Shown here: positions 32,017-36,916 of the stretch, one piece after another
Numbering within the stretch: the first letter of the stretch is position 1
Layout: every line of letters begins with the position of its first letter
Assembly (NCBI GenBank): GCA_030587505.1
Contig: JAUQYY010000036.1
Coordinates: 1 to 36,916 of the forward strand
Source of the DNA: Candidatus Sigynarchaeota archaeon
GTDB lineage: Archaea > Asgardarchaeota > Lokiarchaeia > Sigyniarchaeales > Sigyniarchaeaceae
Reading direction: 5' to 3'
Length of the DNA stretch: 36,916 bases
Program-made: the position numbers and the translations under genes
Notes under the pieces: generated by a model
What the model was told of the DNA's origin: nothing
Seen by the model: only the letters and a program-made list of their open reading frames with translations
The model's database searches: none

Positions 32017-33303
32017 TTAGAGTATTCTGGTGCGGCCTAGTTCTTCTCCTTCTTCGCTGACCTTCAGTAGTCCGAATTGTACAAACTTGATTTTCTCCTT
32101 CTTCGCTGAAGTGTAGAATGTTATTTTCCTATTTTTAAAATCCACCCTTTTTATTATTCCTATGCCACTGTGTTCATTGTTCTGGTCCTGGAATGCGACT
32201 AGGAGGTTTTCAAAATCCTTTTTTTGGGCGATATACACTTCGAGTTTTCTTAAGCGTTTCTCTAAGTACTTGGTTGTCTCTCTTGTCATCTCAACCTCCT
32301 CGTCTGGTAGTATGACGTACAGCAGATCTGGAGATTCCTCGGCATAAACCGGGGAACACCCTAAAACCTGTTTTATTTCTTGTATTTTCTCTGGGTCTGG
32401 TTGAGAGCCGGAGCCTAGTAGAGTGTATCTTAATCCAATCTGTTCAAAGCCTAGAGTTATTTCTCGGCCGCCCTCAAGACTCTTTCGGTACAGGATTTCC
32501 CTGAGAAACTTCCTGTTCTCTCTACTTCTTTTGTATGTTTCCGGGGCGGGGAGCCGTATAATTCTGATGGAGGAGTTCTCAAAGGGGGCTAATAGGTGTT
32601 CTATTTCATTTTTCCTTTGGAGTGCAATCAGAATTCTGGGCTGTAGCATTAAAATTACGGTTGTCTTAAGCTCTCTTGCGCCTCTTCCATACACCCATCC
32701 AGACGTGTCTACGAGAACTATTTCCGCACTATTACTTAGCGCTTTTTTAACCATCGCCTCCATTCCCGCCACGGTTCTGTGCATAACCCGGTAGGGCGTA
32801 TTCGAACCGATAAAGTAGGCTCCTTTTACCTTTATTTCGGACAGTTTAGAAACCGTTTTTTCCATAACTCCCATACTGATGAAACACGGTTGACCAATGC
32901 TACTCTGTCCGACATCTGCGTCGACAATCGCAACCTTGAAGCCTTTTTTAAAGGCGGTGTTTGCTAGAAGAGTTGTTAATGATGTTTTACCAGTGTCCAC
33001 ATCTCCCAGTATGGGTATTATTGCTGGCGCTTCTAACTTGTTGAAAATATTTGCGACGCTTTTCCACTCTTTAGGAAAAGGAGTGTTCAAGGGTTCAATT
33101 GCTTCTTCATTGTCCATATTAACCTCAAGTGTCGCTTCTGAAACGGTTTGAATCGGAAGTGCTTTACCCCTCGCTATAACGATGCTCTCCTCTCTTCCCA
33201 GAGTGTTTCCAAGTACTGAAATCTCTCCCTCAATAATCCTCATTTTTGCTGGACCTTTTACGAGAAACGTTTGATTTGAACCCGTTTTAATTGTTTTTTT
33301 CAA
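32017..33303 (-). CDS. Clp1/Grc3-type polynucleotide 5'-hydroxyl kinase
   Basis: A 428-residue P-loop RNA kinase of the Clp1/Grc3/Nol9 family (COG1341). An N-terminal beta domain is followed by Walker A GDVDTGKTS near 99, then DADVGQSSIGQP near 128 and VDTSGWVYG near 200; a C-terminal beta domain ends the protein. Family members phosphorylate RNA 5'-OH ends, and eukaryotic relatives act in tRNA splicing and rRNA processing. The TTG start overlaps the stop of the upstream RNase H-fold gene (TTGA), so the two are co-translated. Confidence 0.92.
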   Translation of the reverse strand: MKKTIKTGSNQTFLVKGPAKMRIIEGEISVLGNTLGREESIVIARGKALPIQTVSEATLEVNMDNEEAIEPLNTPFPKEWKSVANIFNKLEAPAIIPILGDVDTGKTSLTTLLANTAFKKGFKVAIVDADVGQSSIGQPCFISMGVMEKTVSKLSEIKVKGAYFIGSNTPYRVMHRTVAGMEAMVKKALSNSAEIVLVDTSGWVYGRGARELKTTVILMLQPRILIALQRKNEIEHLLAPFENSSIRIIRLPAPETYKRSRENRKFLREILYRKSLEGGREITLGFEQIGLRYTLLGSGSQPDPEKIQEIKQVLGCSPVYAEESPDLLYVILPDEEVEMTRETTKYLEKRLRKLEVYIAQKKDFENLLVAFQDQNNEHSGIGIIKRVDFKNRKITFYTSAKKEKIKFVQFGLLKVSEEGEELGRTRIL

Positions 33304-34061
33304 GAATCTTTCCTCGTGTTTTTTCTTTTTTGTGATGCGATTGCAAAGTCCAGACTGATTTCTCCTCTCGCAACTTTTATCGCATTAGATTCGTCTATCG
33401 TAATTTTGCCTTGGGACGCTTTTCGGCTCATTTCCTGGATGTGTCTAATTACCCCCTTTTTTATCTTCCTTAATTTTTTAAATTCTTGCGGTTTTAATCC
33501 CTTTTTCTTTGCGATAGCTATAGCTGCTCTGGTGTCTTTAGTTGCTCTAGGACCATTTGAGGTTTCAAACTCGTTTACAAGTTCAATTTCCGCATCTACA
33601 TCCTCTAAAAGCTCCAAAAGCTGTTTGTAATAGATTGGAGCACCCGTCCCGAGGCGAATAACCTTTTTCACAGCAGGGAAGGTTCTCAATATGTCTCTGA
33701 TAATTTTAGATGCGTTTTTCGAAGAAAACGCATTGTAGGTATCCAACACGCTTTCGTTAATGAGCGCGGCTATGCCATATGTTTTCCCGGGGTCTACTCC
33801 AATTATAAGGGTTGATTCGCCTTCCGTTAAAATGAAGCGTAACTTTGGTACAAGATGCCCAAGCTCTTCGGTATCCAGCACCAAAATATTTGGGTGGAGA
33901 ATTAAATCTTTCTCATTGTCTGATGTTATAACACATTTTATTTCTGGTGGAATCCTCTCACCAGGCTTTATGCTGAGAAAGGGCACATCCTCTCTCTTCA
34001 GTTCCTGAACAACCCTGTAGTATAACCGCATATTGCTGGTAACAACTGCTATCTCTGCCAA
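33300..34061 (-). CDS. RNase H-fold (RuvC/YqgF-like) conserved archaeal protein
   Basis: A 253-residue protein. After an N-terminal ~90 residues, an RNase H-like core begins with IIGVDPGKTYGIAAL, whose Asp in a DPG motif is typical of RuvC/YqgF folds. NEFETSNGPRATKDTRAAIAIA follows, then a basic C-terminus with DESNAIKVARGE that could supply the last acidic residues. I do not know an experimentally defined function. Overlap with the Clp1-type kinase suggests an RNA or DNA processing pair. The TTG at 34061 has GGAGTAG upstream. Confidence 0.7.
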   Translation of the reverse strand: MAEIAVVTSNMRLYYRVVQELKREDVPFLSIKPGERIPPEIKCVITSDNEKDLILHPNILVLDTEELGHLVPKLRFILTEGESTLIIGVDPGKTYGIAALINESVLDTYNAFSSKNASKIIRDILRTFPAVKKVIRLGTGAPIYYKQLLELLEDVDAEIELVNEFETSNGPRATKDTRAAIAIAKKKGLKPQEFKKLRKIKKGVIRHIQEMSRKASQGKITIDESNAIKVARGEISLDFAIASQKRKNTRKDS

Positions 34062-34442
34062 GGCCTACTACTCCATTGATTTAATGTGTTTAACTATCTG
34101 AAATTACGTACTAGTTTACCCCGATGTTAAAATTAACCTTCCGCTCTTAAGTGAGCCCATTACCCAGATTAGGCTTCTGAGTTCTCATTTAACAACATTC
34201 ACTTTTTATAATAAAATTTTTGTTCGTTGAATTTTTCAGTTACCTCCATGGAGGATAAGCGGATTGAGAGTGCTGGATTAAAATGTTCTCATTCCAACAG
34301 GGACTAGGTTCAAATAAATATATGTGTTAAAATATGAATATCTAGCTAGTATTGACTCGAATCAACTGTTGATTAAACCGTTTCATATTCTTATAATAAC
34401 CGCCACTTTTGGTGAATAGTAAAAAATCTGAACAAAGATGAG
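34062..34442. other. Intergenic region between the RNase H-fold gene and radB
   Basis: About 380 bp, AT-rich, between divergent genes, so it holds both promoters. The only distinct element is the 12-bp palindrome CCTCCATGGAGG at 34243-34254. TATA-like A/T stretches occur at 34205-34220 and 34310-34330. No gene is supported. Confidence 0.45.
34243..34254. promoter_or_regulatory. 12-bp perfect palindrome, possible operator
   Basis: CCTCCATGGAGG is a perfect inverted repeat in the divergent intergenic region, flanked by TTA and ATAA so that symmetry nearly extends further. It could be a dimeric repressor site, but no regulator is linked to it. Confidence 0.3.
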
Positions 34443-35201
34443 TTGGGAATGACTCCAAAAGACGATAAAGCCTACACGCCCTCAGAACTCCCCACCGGCA
34501 TACCCATCCTTGATAATTCGCTTGGAGGCGGGATACCTTTCGGTCTAATTACCCATATTTTTGGGGCTTCTGCAACTGGAAAAACCACGTTTGCGGTTCA
34601 GTGCGCACTAAACATTGCAAGGAGAGGCATGAAAACTATATATCTAGACACCGAGCGTGGTGTTCACCCGCAAAGATTATTGCAAATGGTCAGGCCTAGG
34701 AGCCTTCTGCAATCCTTAACTGTCATTAGGCCTAAATCCTTCGCTGAGCAATCCTACCTGATTGATAAGATGGAGTCTTTTATAGTTGAGGGGGTGAAGC
34801 TAATAGTTGTAGACACCGCAACAAAACTGTATCGGGCGGAGCTAGCACATCTCGCTAAAAACGTCGCTTTAAACCGTGAGCTTAACAGACAAATGGCAGA
34901 ACTATTAAACCTGGCAAGCAAATATAATTTGGCAGTTATTGTAACAAATCAAGTTTCCGCCGACATTCGAGAGAATGTAAATCGAATCAAACCCGCAGGT
35001 GGAACTATAATATCCTACTGGTCATCAATAGACATAAAAATGGAATATCTTGAGATGGGCCTAAGACGGATTAGTATAATCAAAAATCTTAAGTCTTCTC
35101 AAGAAAAAGAGGTTAATGTTCTATTAACAAAAAGGGGGCTACGGCAACAATCGGTGAATACCTCACCACAAAATAATTTAAAAAGCATAACTGAAAACTA
35201 A
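34443..35201 (+). CDS. radB: RadB recombinase paralogue
   Basis: A 252-residue RecA/Rad51-fold ATPase, the short archaeal RadB form lacking the N-terminal helix-hairpin-helix domain. ELPTGIPILDNSLGGGIPFGLITHIFG leads to Walker A GASATGKTT near 43. Walker B IVEGVKLIVVDTATKLY lies near 115, followed by VIVTNQVSADI. It modulates RadA-dependent recombinational repair. Start at TTG 34443 or ATG 34449; no strong ribosome site. CarS follows 33 bp later on the same strand. Confidence 0.92.
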   Translation: MGMTPKDDKAYTPSELPTGIPILDNSLGGGIPFGLITHIFGASATGKTTFAVQCALNIARRGMKTIYLDTERGVHPQRLLQMVRPRSLLQSLTVIRPKSFAEQSYLIDKMESFIVEGVKLIVVDTATKLYRAELAHLAKNVALNRELNRQMAELLNLASKYNLAVIVTNQVSADIRENVNRIKPAGGTIISYWSSIDIKMEYLEMGLRRISIIKNLKSSQEKEVNVLLTKRGLRQQSVNTSPQNNLKSITEN

Positions 35202-35234
35202 AAATAATTGCTTGACTGGAGGTACTAAAAAGAC

Positions 35235-35918
35235 ATGGACATTTTACCTGCCATTATATTTGCATTCTGGTTTATTTTGCCTGCTTATGCAGCAAATGGA
35301 CTGGCTGTTGTTTTTGGTAGAGGCCAAAGACTGAATAGACCCTTAGATTTCGGACATAACTTTATAGATAACCGGCGTATTTTCGGAGACGGTAAGACGG
35401 TTCGGGGACTCGTTGGAGGAACAGCATTTGGAACCATAATAGGTGCCTTACAGTTTATTTTCGGAGAACAGGTAGCGTTACCTTGGCTCCAATCCAATAC
35501 ACCAATTGGACTCTGGATTTATCTTGCATTCACTACAGGCGCTTCCCCGATCATTATACATTTCCTAATTTATCAGTGGCTAACTTTCTCCCCGTTGTTT
35601 TTCATTCTAATGGGTTTACCCACAAATTCGAAAACACTACTGGCTCCTACTATATTACATGGATTTTTATTATCCTTCGGAGCGTTAATAGGCGATTTAA
35701 TAGGTTCCTTCATAAAACGGAGACTAGATCTTCAAAGAGGTCAACCGGCACCAGTCCTAGATCAGTCAGATTTTGTAATTGGTGCGTTAATCTTTTCATT
35801 TGTTGAGTATATTCCCCCAATAGAGATTATTCTCATACTACTCGTTTTGACACCGATGATACATCTTCTAGCGAATATGATTGGTTACAAATTAAAACTC
35901 AAGAGAGAGCCTTGGTAA
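35235..35918 (+). CDS. carS: CDP-archaeol synthase
   Basis: A 227-residue integral membrane enzyme that activates digeranylgeranylglyceryl phosphate with CTP to CDP-archaeol, an essential step for archaeal phospholipids. About five membrane segments are visible. Family marks are LPAYAANGLAVVFG, DFGHNFIDNRRIFGDGKTVRG (the loop near 45-65), GALIGDLIGSFIKRRLDL and PVLDQSDFVIGAL. GGAGG lies 12 nt before the ATG. It fits the mevalonate genes earlier in the window. Confidence 0.96.
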   Translation: MDILPAIIFAFWFILPAYAANGLAVVFGRGQRLNRPLDFGHNFIDNRRIFGDGKTVRGLVGGTAFGTIIGALQFIFGEQVALPWLQSNTPIGLWIYLAFTTGASPIIIHFLIYQWLTFSPLFFILMGLPTNSKTLLAPTILHGFLLSFGALIGDLIGSFIKRRLDLQRGQPAPVLDQSDFVIGALIFSFVEYIPPIEIILILLVLTPMIHLLANMIGYKLKLKREPW

Positions 35919-35946
35919 CTCCTAAGCTAGGTAGAGGGGGCCCCTT

Positions 35947-36330
35947 TTATCGGGCCCATGGATACAGCCAAGTAGCCTTGGGTATTATCATCCACTGAAG
36001 CAGTAGAATCGCTCCCCCTATCATTATTATTCCCAGTATAAGTAGTTTTGTGGCGTAGCTCGCGTTATAAACATGCTTCGTGGATTCGTAGATAAGCAGG
36101 AACCCCGCAAAACCAATGAATACAAACGCTATAGACAGCACCGTTTCTATCCCATACTGATCCTGCAGGCTGATGTTGACGAGTGACATGCCGGTGGGAT
36201 TATAAAACGAAGGGTTATTAACAAGCAAAAAAATTCCTCCGCCCACAACAAAGAGTACAATCCCTAAAATTATTCCAAAGGCTATGAGAGATGAGACCCC
36301 ACTAGGTAACTCGAATTTAAACCTTCTCAT
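35947..36330 (-). CDS. Small membrane protein, four predicted helices
   Basis: A 127-residue hydrophobic protein with about four membrane segments: SLIAFGIILGIVLFVVGGGIF, a helix around VLSIAFVFIGFAGFLLIY, LLILGIIMIGGAILLLQ, and a weaker one. The loop NPSFYNPTGMSLVNISLQDQYGIE is probably extracytoplasmic. I do not recognise the family. I start at ATG 36330 because GGGTG lies 6-7 nt upstream; the frame also opens at 36345. Confidence 0.7.
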   Translation of the reverse strand: MRRFKFELPSGVSSLIAFGIILGIVLFVVGGGIFLLVNNPSFYNPTGMSLVNISLQDQYGIETVLSIAFVFIGFAGFLLIYESTKHVYNASYATKLLILGIIMIGGAILLLQWMIIPKATWLYPWAR

Positions 36331-36433
36331 ATCAAGCACCCACATTACGAGTCTCAGTGTTTAAGGCTAAAGTTTCTAACCAATCATATCTTAAATAGAT
36401 TCCCCTTTCTACAGTATTTGAAAATTAGTGTTT

Positions 36434-36476
36434 GGGTAGGCGATACCCTTAAGTAGGATTAAGGGCACACCTACCC
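36434..36476 (+). repeat. Nested inverted repeat (two perfect 7-bp stems)
   Basis: GGGTAGG (36434) pairs with CCTACCC (36470), and inside it CCCTTAA (36446) pairs with TTAAGGG (36459) around a 6-nt loop. The structure sits exactly between AT-rich host sequence and a GC-rich island starting near 36530. It precedes the next gene's ribosome site (GGTGA at 36480-36484). It may be an RNA leader structure, an operator, or the edge of an inserted element. Confidence 0.6.
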
Positions 36477-36490
36477 TCTCGGTGACAAAG

Positions 36491-36694
36491 ATGTCAATAG
36501 ACACCCTGTTTCTGAGCTTAATAATCTTTCTGCTCCTCGTGATTCTGCTCCGCGAACACGCTCGCACCGCGGGCACCCCAAGGGCCCCAACCCTCGAGGG
36601 GGCGCTCGACGCCCTCGTCGGCTCGGGCGTCCTGCCCGGAGGAGTCGCGGAGATACTGCGCTACATGGCCCTCAGGAGGCGGAGGGACAGGTAA
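36491..36694 (+). CDS. Small single-pass membrane protein in a GC-rich island
   Basis: A 67-residue protein with an N-terminal membrane helix (TLFLSLIIFLLLVILL) followed by a charged cytosolic tail (EGALDALVGSGVLPGGVAEILRYMALRRRR). ATG 36491 has GGTGA 6 nt upstream; GTG 36482 overlaps that site. From about 36530 nearly all third codon positions are G or C, with AGG and ATA codons, unlike every other gene here. The protein is unrecognised; composition suggests a virus, plasmid or recent acquisition, or a chimeric contig end. Confidence 0.55.
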   Translation: MSIDTLFLSLIIFLLLVILLREHARTAGTPRAPTLEGALDALVGSGVLPGGVAEILRYMALRRRRDR

Positions 36695-36704
36695 CCCCGC
36701 CTGG

Positions 36705-36916
36705 ATGATAACCCTCCACGCGGTTATCCAGTGCTCGGCGGGAACCTTCACCTCGTCGCTCGGAAGCGTGGTGACCCGGCGATGGGAGAAAACGGACATA
36801 AAGAGCCTGATGGAGAGCCTCCTGGACCCGTTCCCGACACCACAGGCGATCACGCGGCGCCTGAGGAGGGAGCGCCCCGAAGACATCAGAGGGGCGACAC
36901 GCGAGCTCCTAAGGAG
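36705..36916 (+). CDS. Partial gene running off the window end
   Basis: A frame open from ATG 36705 to the last base encodes at least 70 residues beginning MITLHAVIQCSAG and containing VTRRWEKTDIKSLMESLLDPF. Third codon positions are strongly G/C, as in the preceding small gene, supporting real coding. The same frame is also open upstream (PSGGGGTGNPAW), so the true start is uncertain. No family recognised. Confidence 0.5.
   Translation, partial: MITLHAVIQCSAGTFTSSLGSVVTRRWEKTDIKSLMESLLDPFPTPQAITRRLRRERPEDIRGATRELLR

Noticed and set aside
36518-36886. 122-codon minus-strand frame at the right end
   Set aside because: It opposes two plus-strand frames whose third positions are strongly G/C; it is best explained as their shadow.
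1-36916. CRISPR arrays, insertion sequences or transposase genes
   Set aside because: No regularly spaced 25-40 bp repeats and no transposase-like protein were seen. The 13-bp iterons are too short and tightly spaced for CRISPR.

Overview
This is archaeal chromosome, most likely from the TACK (Thermoproteota) side and plausibly a Bathyarchaeia- or Korarchaeia-like lineage. The evidence is Orc1/Cdc6 next to the small subunit of DNA polymerase D, Alba, FAU-1, archaease, RadB, CarS (archaeal lipid synthesis), an A-type ATPase, the archaeal thiolase/DUF35/HMG-CoA synthase set, and tRNA genes with many introns and encoded CCA. PolD argues against classical Crenarchaeota. The lineage is an inference. 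Bases 1-18 are a Tn5/Nextera mosaic-end adapter, so the left edge is a contig end.

Layout. 0-5 kb holds a hypothetical gene, cdc6 flanked on both sides by tandem 13-bp repeats (candidate origin or autoregulatory sites), PolD small subunit, and a frameshifted PhoU/AbrB gene. 5.1-9.8 kb holds tRNA-Leu(CAG) with four introns, FAU-1, a UPF0147 protein, PyrI, ATPase subunit F, an XRE-type regulator and tRNA-Pro(CGG) with a D-loop intron. 9.9-15.1 kb holds ATPase subunit A and the mevalonate entry genes. 15.1-24.3 kb holds an HTH-fused anaerobic ribonucleotide reductase, a glycosyltransferase, a DUF92 membrane protein, Elf1, NAD synthetase interrupted by a 33-nt element, a nitrilase, tRNA-Ser(TGA) with two introns, archease and DUF2070. 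24.5-31.9 kb holds two pyruvate-type 2-oxoacid:ferredoxin oxidoreductase loci around alba; the alpha gene of the second is interrupted by 29 nt. 32-36.4 kb holds a Clp1/Grc3-type RNA kinase, an RNase H-fold protein, RadB, CarS and a small membrane protein. The last ~400 bp is a GC-rich island behind a nested hairpin.

The main discovery is small RNA introns of the bulge-helix-bulge (BHB) type in two protein-coding genes, nadE and the second porA. Each insertion breaks the reading frame inside a highly conserved motif. Each folds into a BHB with a 4-bp central helix and two 3-nt bulges. Cutting after the second bulge nucleotide, as the archaeal splicing endonuclease does, restores the conserved protein exactly. 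Together with seven introns in three tRNA genes this makes nine predicted splicing events in 37 kb. The window also encodes archease (cofactor of the RtcB RNA ligase) and a Clp1-type RNA kinase, so RNA processing may be unusually pervasive in this organism.

Metabolically, the two ferredoxin oxidoreductases (acetyl-CoA/pyruvate interconversion), thiolase and HMG-CoA synthase (mevalonate route to archaeal lipids), CarS and the anaerobic ribonucleotide reductase fit a strictly anaerobic organism.
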